Notes: generated by a model from the letters alone, not told the origin. DNA of 64,000 nt from Anabaena subtropica FACHB-260 (GCF_014697105.1 NZ_JACJRF010000018.1:42756-106755); one strand, 5' to 3'; positions 18,584-28,423 are shown, numbered from the stretch's first letter. Numbers and translations: made by a program.

Positions 18584-19402
18584 ATGGCAATGGTAAGAAA
18601 TAAATCTGTAGGGCGTATGGTAATGTTTCTTTGCTTTGGCACAGCCATCTTATCGCTAGCTGTGCATTGGCGCATTACTACAGCACAGGGGCAGTTTAAA
18701 AAGTCAGTTTCCACCACATCAAGTCGCCCTGGAGGCACTTATAGAGGAGGTTTAGGTGAAATCGCTTTTGGTGCGCCTGCACCTGCTGGTGACTCTACAT
18801 CAGATCAACTATCCCAACCACAGTCTTCGGCTATAAAGTCTAATCATAAGTCGGATACTGTTAGCAAAAATGTAGCGATAGCAACTAACGTACCTAAAAA
18901 AACACAGTTATTAACACCAGAATCAAGAAAAAACTCTCGTTTATCTGCTCAAAGCCAGTCACAATCTTCTCCGCCTTCAGCCCACAAAAAAACATCTAAT
19001 AAGCTAGAAAATGCCAAGAAGGAAGTAGTGGTTGATTTAAGCGATCGCCGTACTTATGTTTATGCAGGGGGTATGGTTATAGCTAGTTACCCAATTGCTA
19101 TAGGTAAGAAGGGTTGGGAAACGCCTACAGGTACTTTCAACGTGTCACATATGGAACACGATCCCATCTGGAAGCACCCTATCACAGGTAAAATATTTCC
19201 TGCTGGTTCTGATAGTCCTTTAGGGGAACGATGGATTGGTTTTTGGTCAGATGGCCGGAATAAAATTGGCTTTCATGGTACACCAGACACCCACCTCTTA
19301 GGAACAGCTATTTCTCATGGTTGTCTGAGGATGCGTAATTCTGATGTCCGTTTGCTATATGACCAAGTAGATGTAGGTACACCCGTGGTAGTACAGGAAT
19401 AG
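18584..19402 (+). CDS. L,D-transpeptidase (YkuD domain)
   Basis: Periplasmic enzyme that forms 3-3 cross-links in peptidoglycan or attaches proteins to it. The 272 residues comprise an N-terminal signal anchor (FLCFGTAILSLAVHW), a Ser/Gln/Lys-rich linker to about residue 145, and a YkuD catalytic domain starting at VVVDLSDRRTYVYAGG. The active site reads HGTPDT...ISHGCLRMRNSDV, with C247 as nucleophile. A GKKGWETPTGTF segment is typical. It diverges from the small membrane gene and converges with the ComFB gene. Confidence 0.9.
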   Translation: MAMVRNKSVGRMVMFLCFGTAILSLAVHWRITTAQGQFKKSVSTTSSRPGGTYRGGLGEIAFGAPAPAGDSTSDQLSQPQSSAIKSNHKSDTVSKNVAIATNVPKKTQLLTPESRKNSRLSAQSQSQSSPPSAHKKTSNKLENAKKEVVVDLSDRRTYVYAGGMVIASYPIAIGKKGWETPTGTFNVSHMEHDPIWKHPITGKIFPAGSDSPLGERWIGFWSDGRNKIGFHGTPDTHLLGTAISHGCLRMRNSDVRLLYDQVDVGTPVVVQE

Positions 19403-19455
19403 TCAATGGTCAAGAGCTATAGTCAAGAGTCCAGAACCTTCATTTTTAGCTTTTA

Positions 19456-19490
19456 ACTGTTGACTGTTGACCATTGACCATTGACCGTTG
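19456..19490 (+). repeat. Tandem heptamer repeat (STRR type), five units
   Basis: Five units (ACTGTTG, ACTGTTG, ACCATTG, ACCATTG, ACCGTTG) lie between the convergent L,D-transpeptidase and ComFB genes. Confidence 0.8.
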
Positions 19491-19496
19491 ACTGAA

Positions 19497-20045
19497 TTAT
19501 GAAAATTTTTGCTCAAAGCCAGGGGCATAGACTTGCAGTAAACTGCTAACCTGACGCAGGACTTCATTACCTGTTGTTTTTGTAGAAACGGGGGTTCTGT
19601 TGTCGTTTGGCTGGTCAAGATTAAGGTTGATTGCCTCACTTACCTGTTGGGAGATTAATTCTTGAAGTTCTGCTTTGGCGCGTATGCGTTGGTAGCTAGC
19701 ACCTTCTTCTGTGGTGGCGTATAAGGGGGGCAATCGGTTAAGGGCGTAAGCGGCTATATCCCCGACATCGATAGAACTTTCGCTGGTAGCTTCAATTTCT
19801 GCTACTCTAGCGATCGCTTCAGTGAGTACCAATTCTTCCATAACGTTAATGAACTGTTTGCGAGGAACCGCCACTACCTCACCAGTTAATAACGCTCCCA
19901 TCAATCGATCCAGCGCCATATACTCTTCTATGGAGAGTTCTGATGCGTTATCACAGATGCGTCCAACTTCTGCTTCCATTGCTGGCGTAAGATAACCATC
20001 CTGGAGAGCTTGTTCTACAATTTTCTCAATACTCATAACGCTCAT
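19497..20045 (-). CDS. ComFB-domain protein, cyclic dinucleotide receptor (CdgR-like)
   Basis: About 182 residues from the ATG at 20045; a start at 20036 is equally possible. The N-terminal helical region is EKIVEQALQDGYLTPAMEAEV, then PRKQFINVMEELVLTEAI. The ComFB core is DVGDIAAYALNRLPPLYATT followed by a charged helix. ComFB proteins of cyanobacteria have been reported to bind c-di-GMP or c-di-AMP. The Anabaena PCC 7120 member CdgR controls cell size, and I recall it being encoded close to sigG, as here. This is therefore probably the orthologue. Next to it are an L,D-transpeptidase and an M23 peptidase. Confidence 0.8.
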   Translation of the reverse strand: MSVMSIEKIVEQALQDGYLTPAMEAEVGRICDNASELSIEEYMALDRLMGALLTGEVVAVPRKQFINVMEELVLTEAIARVAEIEATSESSIDVGDIAAYALNRLPPLYATTEEGASYQRIRAKAELQELISQQVSEAINLNLDQPNDNRTPVSTKTTGNEVLRQVSSLLQVYAPGFEQKFS

Positions 20046-20164
20046 CTTAAATTTAAGCCACCCAAGCAAGGTAAGGACGGAACCAATTCAAACTTATTTT
20101 GCCTAACTCATTATCGACAAAAAATATACAAAGTCAACAATAGAAGCGATTAATCACGCTTCAA

Positions 20165-21103
20165 TTATTCAAAAGTTTTGCTTTTCCAAGTCATTGGGTC
20201 AATAGATTGACCATTAACATACAGACCCCAGTGCAAGTGTGGCCCTGTAGAAGCGCCTGTTGAACCCACTGTGCCGATTAATTGCCCAGCTTTGACAAAG
20301 TCACCTTCTTTGACATTAATCCGACTTAGGTGCAGGAAAATACTGACAACTCCTTGACCGTGGTCAATGCCAACAGTGTTACCATGAACTCGAAATCCTT
20401 GGGCTACTGTGCCGACTAAAGCTACCTTACCAGCAGCTGGGGCAACTACACGAGAGCCTGCCGCACCAGCGTAGTCAAGACCACGATGGAAGTAGCCATT
20501 GGCAAATTTCCCATTGTAGTAGCGACGTACACCATAAATTGTGCTGATGCGCCCGTTATTTGGTCTGAGGAATTTGCCATTCCAATATTTTTGTGGTGTT
20601 TGTATAGCTTTAAAAGCTGCGGCACGGTTAAGTTCGTATTGCGTCGCGCCATCGGCAGATTTGCCAGGTCGCAAAGTAATGCGCTGTACCGGGAACTTCC
20701 GAGTAGCTACCGCTAGAGGCAATTCTTTGACTTGACCATCACCAGAAACTCTAATTTTTCTAGCGCCTGGCTTTTCTAGAGGGGTTGTAGGTATAAATGC
20801 TCGATATTTATTTGGTGCTATTTCAAAAACTGGGTAAGTTTTCTCACCAAAAGATACACTTGGGTTATTAATATTGTCTGGATTATCTAGATTGATCACC
20901 ACAGAAACTGTATCCCCCAGACGGGGATTCTTGGGATTCACCTCTACTTGCAAAGCTTCTACAGGTAATCCCAATGTCACAGGCAAAGTGGCACATAAAC
21001 CAATCAAGAAGTTGATTGGCAGGAGATGATTCTTCTTCACTCCTCTAACATCAAAATTGAATTTGTTTTTTTGATTATTAATTGGGTTAACGTCGGTATT
21101 CAT
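20165..21103 (-). CDS. M23 family metallopeptidase (LytM/NlpD-like)
   Basis: Putative secreted peptidoglycan endopeptidase of 312 residues from the ATG at 21103. An N-terminal hydrophobic segment (LPINFLIGLCATLPVTLGL) acts as signal sequence. A beta-rich domain with VEVNPKNPRLGDTVSVVI follows. The C-terminal M23 domain has the zinc ligands H and D in YFHRGLDYAG and the catalytic HLHWGL preceded by GSTGASTGP. All metal ligands are present, so it should be active, unlike degenerate LytM factors. The adjoining ComFB and L,D-transpeptidase genes suggest a cell-wall context. Confidence 0.88.
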   Translation of the reverse strand: MNTDVNPINNQKNKFNFDVRGVKKNHLLPINFLIGLCATLPVTLGLPVEALQVEVNPKNPRLGDTVSVVINLDNPDNINNPSVSFGEKTYPVFEIAPNKYRAFIPTTPLEKPGARKIRVSGDGQVKELPLAVATRKFPVQRITLRPGKSADGATQYELNRAAAFKAIQTPQKYWNGKFLRPNNGRISTIYGVRRYYNGKFANGYFHRGLDYAGAAGSRVVAPAAGKVALVGTVAQGFRVHGNTVGIDHGQGVVSIFLHLSRINVKEGDFVKAGQLIGTVGSTGASTGPHLHWGLYVNGQSIDPMTWKSKTFE

Positions 21104-21494
21104 AGAACTCAATAAGATTTTTTACTTCTTTTGAGAAACAGACTAGCTGATAGTTGCTAGTGTTTCCTGGCTGAAGCAAATTTTTTTGACCATAAAGTAT
21201 AGTCTTCAGAAATGCTCTATGGACTAAACTATACTAACCGTAATGTATAAAATTGCAAATGATAATTATCTTAACTATCAAGCAATTACAAAAAACAGAA
21301 ATTAGATGAGAATATTAGAAGCTTGGCAGTATGTAACCGCCTATGGTGGGGCGATATGAGCGCATATTGTAATTACTCCCAAGATAGGCTGGAAAATACG
21401 AGAAAAAGTGTTTTCATTTGTACTCGTGTAAGCAGTTTATAACGGCTACTTATAAAATTGTGAGTGCATGAGCTAAAGCACAAAGCACCCTTTG
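21104..21494. other. Divergent promoter region between the M23 peptidase and hybrid kinase genes
   Basis: About 390 bases between divergently transcribed genes. It is AT-rich on the left. A short inverted motif ATATGAGCGCATAT lies around 21354-21367. I see no RNA gene. Confidence 0.4.
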
Positions 21495-24179
21495 ATGATG
21501 CAACGCATAAAAGACTCCATGAAAATTGCACCTATGCGTCGATGGCTGATAATTTCACTCTTAGGCTTACTCGCCCTAGTTATCGCTCATGGAATGGCAT
21601 TGATTTATCGCATTCAACCTGGAGTTTCTCTATGGTTTCCCCCATCAGGTGTGGCGATCGCCTTAACTTTTTGGTTTGGCCCCTGTGGTATTATGCTCAC
21701 CGGATTGGCATCTTTTCTGATGTCTCCAGTTTGGGGGTTGCATGGTTGGGAGCGATTATTTGCTTTTAGCGATATCATCGAACCTCTGACTGCTTGGTTC
21801 CTGTACCGTCGTCTCTGGAAGGGTTCTAGGACGCTCAATACCCTCAAGGATGCGGTGTTTTTTACAGTCAGTGTACCCCTCATCGCTTGCACGACTATAG
21901 GGACGGTTGGTAGTTTAGGTTTGGTGACAATAGGGAAAATGTCTTTTGCCAGCTTGGGTTACAACATACCTCATTGGTGGTTAGGCAATGCGATTGGAGT
22001 CATGGCTATTGCACCTACTGCCTTGTTAGTCCTCACTCCCTATTTTCAATCTCAAGGCTGGTTAAGCCATCCCGAACCACTTAACTCTTCATTTGCTTCT
22101 CAAAATTTCCATCCTTCCCGTCGTCTCTTACTAGAATTCAGTGCCATACTACTGCTTTGTATAGCTATAGCAACCCTGACTGTGATTGAAACTGATCAAA
22201 GTGGGTTTAAGTTACAACAATTATCTTTTTTAAGCTTTGTTCCGGTTTTATGGGCTGCAACACGCTTTGGTGTCACCAGTGGGATGTTAATCTCTAGCTT
22301 TTGCGTACTGGTGACACTATTTGCTTATTTAGTCGCTTATCCTAACGCTATCTCATTGCCCATTTTTCCCGTACAGGCGGAAGTTCTACACGTCCACAAA
22401 TTGAGCTTATTAGTGCAGTGTGCGGTTAGTTTATTAGTAGGTATTGCGATTACGGAACGGTCAAAAATTCAAGTAGAGTTAGCTGTAGAAAGGGTACAAC
22501 GTGGAGAATATCAAACCCGCGCAGAATTATCGGAAAAACTTATTCAACTCAATCAATCACTGGCGCAAACCAATGCTTGCTTAGAAGAGTCCCATCAAGA
22601 AACGGATGAATTACTTCAGCGTGAACAAGCCCTCCGTAGTCGGTTAAGCAATATTTTGGAAAGCATGACTGATGCTTTTATTGCGGTGAATCAAGATTGG
22701 CAAATCACTTATTGCAATCATCAAGCAGCAAAAATTCAAGATTTAGAACCAGAAGACTTGATTGGGAAAAACTACTGGGAACAGTGGACGAGAACGAAAG
22801 GTACAGATTTTGAGCGAGAATATAGGCGATCGCTAGCGGAAAATATATCTGTCCATTTTGAGGTATTCTACGAACTGTGGGGTATGTGGTTAGAAATTCA
22901 TGCCTACCCTGCTGAAGATGGACTAGGGATATTTTTTAGGAATATTACTGAACGCAAACAAGCAGAAGAAGAACGGGAATATTTGCTGATGCGTGAAAAA
23001 ATTGCTAGAAGCGAAGCCGAAAAAGCCAATCGTCTAAAAGATGAATTTCTGGCAGTCCTTTCTCATGAATTACGTACTCCCCTGAACCCGATTTTGGGTT
23101 GGGCAACGCTACTAAAAAGGCGTAATTTGGAAGAAGCTACGCGAATGCGGGGAATAGACACAATTGAGCGTAATGCTAAATTACAAATTCAATTGATTGA
23201 AGATTTATTAGATGTCTCTCGCATCCAGCAAGGGAAATTGACTTTAAATGTTCAACCTGTGAATTTAGTTAATACTATTGGCGAGGCTTTAGAGACTGTG
23301 CGTCTAGCAATGGAGGCGAAAAATATTAACGTTCAAAATATAATGGATGCAAATGTAGGCATGGTTGCTGGTGATACAGCTCGTTTACAACAAATTATCT
23401 GGAACCTGCTTTCTAATGCAATTAAATTTACTCCTCCAGAAGGACAAATACAGTTAGTTTTGGAAAAAGTTAATAAGTATGCTCAAATTCAAATTAAAGA
23501 TAATGGTAAGGGGATAAGTCCAGAATTTTTACCCTATGTATTTGAGTATTTTCGTCAAGCAGATGGCACAATCACAAGACAATTTGGAGGTTTAGGATTA
23601 GGGCTAGCTATTGTGAAGCATCTCACAGAATTGCATGGTGGGACTGTTAAAGCAGACAGTGCAGGGGAAGGGATGGGTGCAACATTTACAGTTAGTTTAC
23701 CACTCATGATTAATCCGCCGCAGATAGCACGAGAACTAGGAACTCCAGATAACAATACTTGGGGTTTAGCAGGGCTATATATTTTAGTAGTAGATGATGA
23801 TGTAGATACAGGTGAGTTTCTTACCTTTATGCTGGAACAATCTGGAGCCGAAGTGACAGCAGTTACATCAGCAAGTGAAGCTTTAGAAATAATAGCTAGA
23901 ACCAAAGTTGACTTACTATTAAGTGATATCGGAATGCCAGGAATCGATGGATATATGTTGATGCAATTAATTCGATCTATGTCATCAGAAAAAGGGGGTA
24001 AAATACCGGCGATCGCACTTACTGCTTATGCGGGAGAAATCAACCAAAAAAAAGCACTGGCGGCTGGTTTTCAAATGCACTTAGTTAAACCTGTAGAATC
24101 AGAAAAATTATTCAAGGGAATATCAGAAGTTTTAGCTTCTTCATCTTCTGAATTTGGCTACGTTTCAGTAAAAAATTAG
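21495..24179 (+). CDS. MASE1-PAS hybrid histidine kinase with C-terminal receiver
   Basis: A membrane sensor kinase of 894 residues. The order is: an N-terminal MASE1 domain with about eight membrane helices (1-310, including LIYRIQPGVSLWFPPSGVAIAL and HWWLGNAIGVMAIAPTALL), a coiled linker, a PAS domain (about 385-490, DAFIAVNQDWQITYCN), and HisKA with H524 in FLAVLSHELRTPLNP. HATPase motifs follow (NLLSNAIKF, DNGKGISP, FGGLGLGLAI), then a receiver whose phosphoacceptor is D811 in LLLSDIGMPG, with conserved VVDDD and the K in HLVKPVE. All catalytic residues are present. The start could also be the TTG at 21492 or a later ATG. The signal sensed is unknown, and no response regulator gene is adjacent. 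Confidence 0.9.
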   Translation: MMQRIKDSMKIAPMRRWLIISLLGLLALVIAHGMALIYRIQPGVSLWFPPSGVAIALTFWFGPCGIMLTGLASFLMSPVWGLHGWERLFAFSDIIEPLTAWFLYRRLWKGSRTLNTLKDAVFFTVSVPLIACTTIGTVGSLGLVTIGKMSFASLGYNIPHWWLGNAIGVMAIAPTALLVLTPYFQSQGWLSHPEPLNSSFASQNFHPSRRLLLEFSAILLLCIAIATLTVIETDQSGFKLQQLSFLSFVPVLWAATRFGVTSGMLISSFCVLVTLFAYLVAYPNAISLPIFPVQAEVLHVHKLSLLVQCAVSLLVGIAITERSKIQVELAVERVQRGEYQTRAELSEKLIQLNQSLAQTNACLEESHQETDELLQREQALRSRLSNILESMTDAFIAVNQDWQITYCNHQAAKIQDLEPEDLIGKNYWEQWTRTKGTDFEREYRRSLAENISVHFEVFYELWGMWLEIHAYPAEDGLGIFFRNITERKQAEEEREYLLMREKIARSEAEKANRLKDEFLAVLSHELRTPLNPILGWATLLKRRNLEEATRMRGIDTIERNAKLQIQLIEDLLDVSRIQQGKLTLNVQPVNLVNTIGEALETVRLAMEAKNINVQNIMDANVGMVAGDTARLQQIIWNLLSNAIKFTPPEGQIQLVLEKVNKYAQIQIKDNGKGISPEFLPYVFEYFRQADGTITRQFGGLGLGLAIVKHLTELHGGTVKADSAGEGMGATFTVSLPLMINPPQIARELGTPDNNTWGLAGLYILVVDDDVDTGEFLTFMLEQSGAEVTAVTSASEALEIIARTKVDLLLSDIGMPGIDGYMLMQLIRSMSSEKGGKIPAIALTAYAGEINQKKALAAGFQMHLVKPVESEKLFKGISEVLASSSSEFGYVSVKN

Positions 24180-24234
24180 AAATTATACTACCTGGAAATA
24201 GTAATTTATGCAAATAAATAATGAAAATAATTCC

Positions 24235-25254
24235 TCAACTCACCGCCGCATCTAATAAGCGGATTGTTCCCGCATCAGCATCAATTTCCACATCTGCACC
24301 AATTGGCAAGATAAATTTATCTTGAATATGACCAATCATTGCACCATACCAAGCTGGGATTTTTAAAGGAGTGATATGGTCTTGTAATACTTCCATTAAA
24401 GTCTGTGATGATTCATTAGTGGGGTTACAGTCAGTACATTGCCCAAAAATAAAACCAGAAATTCGATGCAGTATTCCAGCATTTTTTAACTGCGTCAACA
24501 TCCTATCTACCCGATAAACACCTTCATTAACATCTTCCAAAAATAAAATTCTATTTTGCCAAGCAGGTAGATATGGTGAACCAACCATTGCAGTTAACAC
24601 AGACAAATTACCACCTACCAGTTTACCCTTGGCTTTTCCAGGTGCTATTGTCTGCACTTTCCCCTCAGGAGAATTAGTATTTTGTAATGTTACTGCTTCC
24701 GCATTAAATAAAATAAGCTTCAGGTACTCCAGCATAAAGGGAGTCCAGGTCGATGTAGCAACAGGCCCGTGAAAAGTCATAATTCGACTACGGGCATTAA
24801 TAGCTATCAATAAAGAAGTAATATCGCTATAACCCATGAGAATTTTGGCATGGGAACGCATTAAGGGGTAATTGAGTAGAGGTAAAATCCGATTACAACC
24901 CCAGCCGCCACGCATAGCCAGAATTGCTTTAACAGAATTATCAGCAAACATATCATTTACATCTTGAGCGCGGTCAGCATCTTTACCAGCTAAATAACCA
25001 TAACGGTCTAAAATATGCTTTCCCAACTTAGTTTTTAACCCCAAGTTCGTCAGATATTGCTGAACTACATCTATATACCGAGGTTCAAAAGTACCCGCCG
25101 GCGCAATTAATCCCACAGTATCGCCTACTTGTAAACGTGGTGGTTTAATAATAGTGTTTGGAGATAACTGACTTTGAGCCGTAAGTACAGGAAGTTGGGT
25201 AGCCAAGGTAGCGAACCCACAAGTTTTGAGAAATTGGCGACGCTGAATATTCAT
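24235..25254 (-). CDS. LD-carboxypeptidase (S66 family), Tat-type signal
   Basis: Serine peptidase that trims murein tetrapeptides to tripeptides during peptidoglycan recycling, or a microcin-immunity MccF-type relative. The 339 residues begin MNIQRRQFLKTCGFATLA, a twin-arginine signal with RRQFLK. Family motifs: VGLIAPAG near the start of the mature part, the nucleophile Ser in LMGYSDITSLL, the Glu in FLEDVNEGVYR and the His in MIGHIQDKF, which complete the Ser-Glu-His triad. It is convergent with the kinase gene. Confidence 0.88.
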   Translation of the reverse strand: MNIQRRQFLKTCGFATLATQLPVLTAQSQLSPNTIIKPPRLQVGDTVGLIAPAGTFEPRYIDVVQQYLTNLGLKTKLGKHILDRYGYLAGKDADRAQDVNDMFADNSVKAILAMRGGWGCNRILPLLNYPLMRSHAKILMGYSDITSLLIAINARSRIMTFHGPVATSTWTPFMLEYLKLILFNAEAVTLQNTNSPEGKVQTIAPGKAKGKLVGGNLSVLTAMVGSPYLPAWQNRILFLEDVNEGVYRVDRMLTQLKNAGILHRISGFIFGQCTDCNPTNESSQTLMEVLQDHITPLKIPAWYGAMIGHIQDKFILPIGADVEIDADAGTIRLLDAAVS

Positions 25255-25310
25255 AATGGGAGTTTAACCTAACATTTTTCACCCATTGAGAAATCTTTGA
25301 TAATTACGAA

Positions 25311-25607
25311 TTATTCCCATGTAGACACATCTCGTAACAAATCAGGAATTTCCCCTTGTGATGGGGGAAACTCTAACACGGTTTCTCGATAACCCAAATA
25401 TCCCGACTCTGAGAAAGACAACAGCATTCGTGCCAGCGCTAGCCATACTTCCGGCTCATATTCCCAATCACGATAACGCGTAGCTCGACCAGCAATTGAA
25501 CGTAGCGCCCAAAAATATGAGTTTCTGACGACAGAACCACCCTTTTTAAACTCAGGCAAATCTTCGTGATGCAGAAACAAGACTTGATTTTCAACTCTGG
25601 CTCTCAT
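25311..25607 (-). CDS. Conserved hypothetical protein, 98 residues
   Basis: A small soluble protein without signal or membrane helix. Seen: VLFLHHEDLPEFKKGGSVVRNSYFWALRSIAG, which I do not assign, then a Trp- and Leu-rich middle (EYEPEVWLALARMLLSF) and a Pro-rich end. The composition is that of a folded protein, and codon use matches neighbours. I do not recognise the family. It is 56 bases upstream of the LD-carboxypeptidase on the same strand, so they may share a transcript. Confidence 0.55.
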   Translation of the reverse strand: MRARVENQVLFLHHEDLPEFKKGGSVVRNSYFWALRSIAGRATRYRDWEYEPEVWLALARMLLSFSESGYLGYRETVLEFPPSQGEIPDLLRDVSTWE

Positions 25608-25892
25608 ATCAGCTATTCTAAGCGATGAGGTAATCTATAAGACTTCCACAGTAACTGATTTAACAAAGTATTTTGCCAATGTCAGAGGCTAATATTTCAT
25701 CATGTACGACAATAATAAGCAGAAATACTTAGAAAACACAGCTAATTTTCATGAGTTATCTGGTTGTCTAAAAGATGCTCTGGATAGGCAATACAGCGAT
25801 TTTATGTCTTTGCTAAAATTGGCTATTTTTTCATAACCATATATTTACCAATTAATGGTAATTTTAGTACGAAGAGTTAATAAAAGCTATAA

Positions 25893-26477
25893 ATGCCAAC
25901 TTTAAAATATTCAATTATCAATTATTTATGTCATCTGCTTTTCTACATAAATAGTTTTCCAATAGTTCTAAGTTTTAGTGGTATTTTTGGTTCATCTTTT
26001 AGTTTGGCAGCAGAGACAATTGTTATTAGATATGGATTATTTGAGCAATCAGTGGCAGTAGATGACATACGTAAGTATGAAGAAACGCAACAGGTCTCTG
26101 CTGATTTAGCATCTTTATTAGATTACTTAAGTCCAAAACAACAACAGAAATTACTAGAGGTACTTCAGATCAAAATACCTTTAGATATTGTAGCGATGAA
26201 TAAGCTAGTAACCTCAGAAACTGGCGAAAAATTTCTCAATTTTGTTGCTCTAGCGATCGCCCGCAGTGATAATGCCGGGATACAAGCACTACGTTCTGCT
26301 ATACTTCTAGGAGCAAAAGCCCCAAAAGGCTTAGGAATCATATCTTTTTTAGAAGCCTATCCCAGTGAAAGAATAGTTGTAAATTTACCAGTAGCTTTAG
26401 AGATGTTAGAAAAATCAGGTTGGTTGAATGAAGAGATAGATATTAATGAAAGTTGCATATATATCATCCCTAAATAA
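25893..26477 (+). CDS. DUF1400 protein (cyanobacterial alpha/beta-hydrolase-associated domain)
   Basis: A 194-residue exported protein. The N-terminal hydrophobic stretch (LCHLLFYINSFPIVLSFSGIFGSSF) ends at SLAAETIVIRYGLFEQSVAVDDIRKY. This AETIVIRYG...SVAVDDI(R/L)KYAETG-like opening is the hallmark of DUF1400, often fused to an alpha/beta hydrolase in cyanobacteria. Here only the DUF1400 part is present, with no lipase elbow. It is probably periplasmic. Function unknown. Confidence 0.75.
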   Translation: MPTLKYSIINYLCHLLFYINSFPIVLSFSGIFGSSFSLAAETIVIRYGLFEQSVAVDDIRKYEETQQVSADLASLLDYLSPKQQQKLLEVLQIKIPLDIVAMNKLVTSETGEKFLNFVALAIARSDNAGIQALRSAILLGAKAPKGLGIISFLEAYPSERIVVNLPVALEMLEKSGWLNEEIDINESCIYIIPK

Positions 26478-26560
26478 GTCTTGAATTCAACTAAGCCACC
26501 TCATAAGCAAGGTAATCTAGTTCTTTATTAATAAATTAAAAAATACTATAATTTATTTTA

Positions 26561-28285
26561 TCACTTTTCTAAAGTAGGTGTTATGTCTTCTATTAAGACT
26601 TGATCACGGGGAACGCGAAAAACTTTGAGAGTGGAAACCTTTCCCCCTGGTTTTATAATGTTACTAACTACCTTGAAAGTACAAATCAAAGCTTCTGGAG
26701 TTACTTCTACTATATTGTAGCCGTGAGTATCAGAATTGAAATAGTCAATATGTGGATTACTAGCCTGAATTAACTTAGTAACAGTTTCAATTTGAGGTAA
26801 GGGGACATTAAAGGAATTTAAAGTAATTTGTTCAGCAAGATTAGAAGATGTGATTGAACCAACTACAAACTCTACCCCCACAGGTGGATCATTCTGGTCA
26901 TCGAAGTTCAATTTTTGATATCCAGCAACGAATGTATGAAGATCACCAGTAATAGTTACAAAGTTTTTGACTTTAGCTTCTTTTATAGCTTTAAATAGTA
27001 AAGCTCGCTCCGCAGGATAACCATCCCACTGATCAAGGTTAACGAATAAGTCTGGAGTTCGCTTTCCTAAGAATAGGGTTGCAAAAACTGACAAAATTTT
27101 TAATTGCAACGTCATCACTCCGTTACCCCAAATCTTCCAAACACAAGAAGAATTACAAATTTGTTCTACGAACCAGTCACGCTGTCTGTGACCAAGCATA
27201 GTTCTTTGGGCTTCATTACGTTGGGGACTATCCGATACAAGGTAACGTTGTCTAAGCTCATAACGTTCCTCTTGGATAACAGGGTTATCACAGGATGGAG
27301 GTTCATCACGATAAAGGCGTTCATCCGTTAACACAAGCTCAAGTAAATTTCCCAACCTAAATTTACGGTAAATTTGTAATGAGTTAATACTGTCAGTGTT
27401 AGCATCGAAAGGAATACTGGTAGGTGTATACTCAGCCCAAGCTTGGGTAGCCGCTTGCCTTAATTCTGGTTGATAGAAAGGAAATTGATCAGGAGCATTT
27501 GCTTGAAAGCTGTCATTTGCAAACTCATGATCATCCCAAATAGTAATGAAGGCAAATTTTTCCCGCAGTTTTTGTAACTTTGGATCAGAATTGTAAGCTT
27601 GATAAAGAAAGCGATAATCTTCTAATGTAGATGCTATTAACTTACCACTAGGAAGTTCAAGGGAACGTATTCCTCTTTGGAAACTATTATCATTTACTTT
27701 TTCATAAATATAGTCACCTAAAAAGACAATAAAATCTATATCCTCTTTTGCTAAAAATGGATAGGCATTGTAATAGCCGTTAGTATAATTCTGGCAATTA
27801 ATATAAGCAAATTTTATATTATCTAAATTCTTATCTTCAGGAGATGGTAAGGTTTTGAAACGACCAATAGGGCTAATATCTTGATTAAATATGAATCGAT
27901 AATAATAAGTGGTGTAAGGTTTAAGAACAGTAGACTCTAGTGGAATCTTAACAGTATAATCACAATTTTTATCAGTATTTGCAAACCCTTGTAAAATCAC
28001 CTGTCCAAAAGCACTATCAGAAGCAACTTGAAAGGCTACTTTAGCAATTTCCGATTGAGCTATGATGCGCGTCCATAAAGTAATACCATGAGCTTGAGGA
28101 TCTCCAGAACTTACACTTTGAGGAAATGTAGTCAATGAGGTTGCAGAGGCAGTAGGAATATTAAATATTTGTATTTCCTTTGAACTGATGTTTAGCTTGT
28201 GAGCCATTGCTTCACTTGTCCAGATGACAATATTAGTAGCTAGTGAATACTTTAAAAAATCTCGTCTACTAAATCGTTTACTCAT
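26561..28285 (-). CDS. phoD: PhoD-family alkaline phosphatase / phosphodiesterase, Tat-exported
   Basis: Secreted calcium/iron-dependent phosphatase of the PhoD family, 574 residues. The N-terminus SKRFSRRDFLKYSLA is a twin-arginine signal. The Fn3-like N-terminal domain (FPQSVSSGDPQAHGITLWTR) and the metallophosphatase core (FAYINCQN, FIVFLGDYIYE, FITIWDDHEFAND, FVTITGDLHTF) are intact. It releases phosphate from mono- and diesters under phosphate limitation. TatC is encoded elsewhere in the window (59834). A hairpin terminator separates it from the TonB receptor gene upstream, and a Fur-like palindrome lies directly before its start codon. Confidence 0.88.
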   Translation of the reverse strand: MSKRFSRRDFLKYSLATNIVIWTSEAMAHKLNISSKEIQIFNIPTASATSLTTFPQSVSSGDPQAHGITLWTRIIAQSEIAKVAFQVASDSAFGQVILQGFANTDKNCDYTVKIPLESTVLKPYTTYYYRFIFNQDISPIGRFKTLPSPEDKNLDNIKFAYINCQNYTNGYYNAYPFLAKEDIDFIVFLGDYIYEKVNDNSFQRGIRSLELPSGKLIASTLEDYRFLYQAYNSDPKLQKLREKFAFITIWDDHEFANDSFQANAPDQFPFYQPELRQAATQAWAEYTPTSIPFDANTDSINSLQIYRKFRLGNLLELVLTDERLYRDEPPSCDNPVIQEERYELRQRYLVSDSPQRNEAQRTMLGHRQRDWFVEQICNSSCVWKIWGNGVMTLQLKILSVFATLFLGKRTPDLFVNLDQWDGYPAERALLFKAIKEAKVKNFVTITGDLHTFVAGYQKLNFDDQNDPPVGVEFVVGSITSSNLAEQITLNSFNVPLPQIETVTKLIQASNPHIDYFNSDTHGYNIVEVTPEALICTFKVVSNIIKPGGKVSTLKVFRVPRDQVLIEDITPTLEK

Positions 28286-28290
28286 AGATG

Positions 28291-28309
28291 ATTATCAAAA
28301 TACGATAAT
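28291..28309 (-). promoter_or_regulatory. Fur/Zur-like palindrome upstream of phoD
   Basis: ATTATC (28291-28296) and GATAAT (28304-28309) form a perfect 6-7-6 inverted repeat. The plus strand continues to GATAATGATAA (28304-28314), which matches half of the classical Fur box. It begins 5 bases before the phoD start codon, so a bound repressor could block transcription or initiation. Assignment to FurA, Zur or PerR is inference. AT-rich sequence makes a chance match possible. Confidence 0.45.
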
Positions 28310-28395
28310 GATAAGTAAATAAAATTTACTTGTTGATTAATGGGTTTTATTATAATTTTTTTTTGCTGATTTAAAATCATCTAAATCCATAAAAT

Positions 28396-28423
28396 ATGCT
28401 GAGTAGCATTGTTTACTCAGCAT
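28396..28423 (-). terminator. Terminator of the TonB-dependent receptor gene
   Basis: A perfect 10-bp stem (ATGCTGAGTA at 28396-28405, TACTCAGCAT at 28414-28423) with an 8-base loop lies 54 bases after the receptor stop on the minus strand and is followed there by an ATTTTAT run. Confidence 0.75.
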
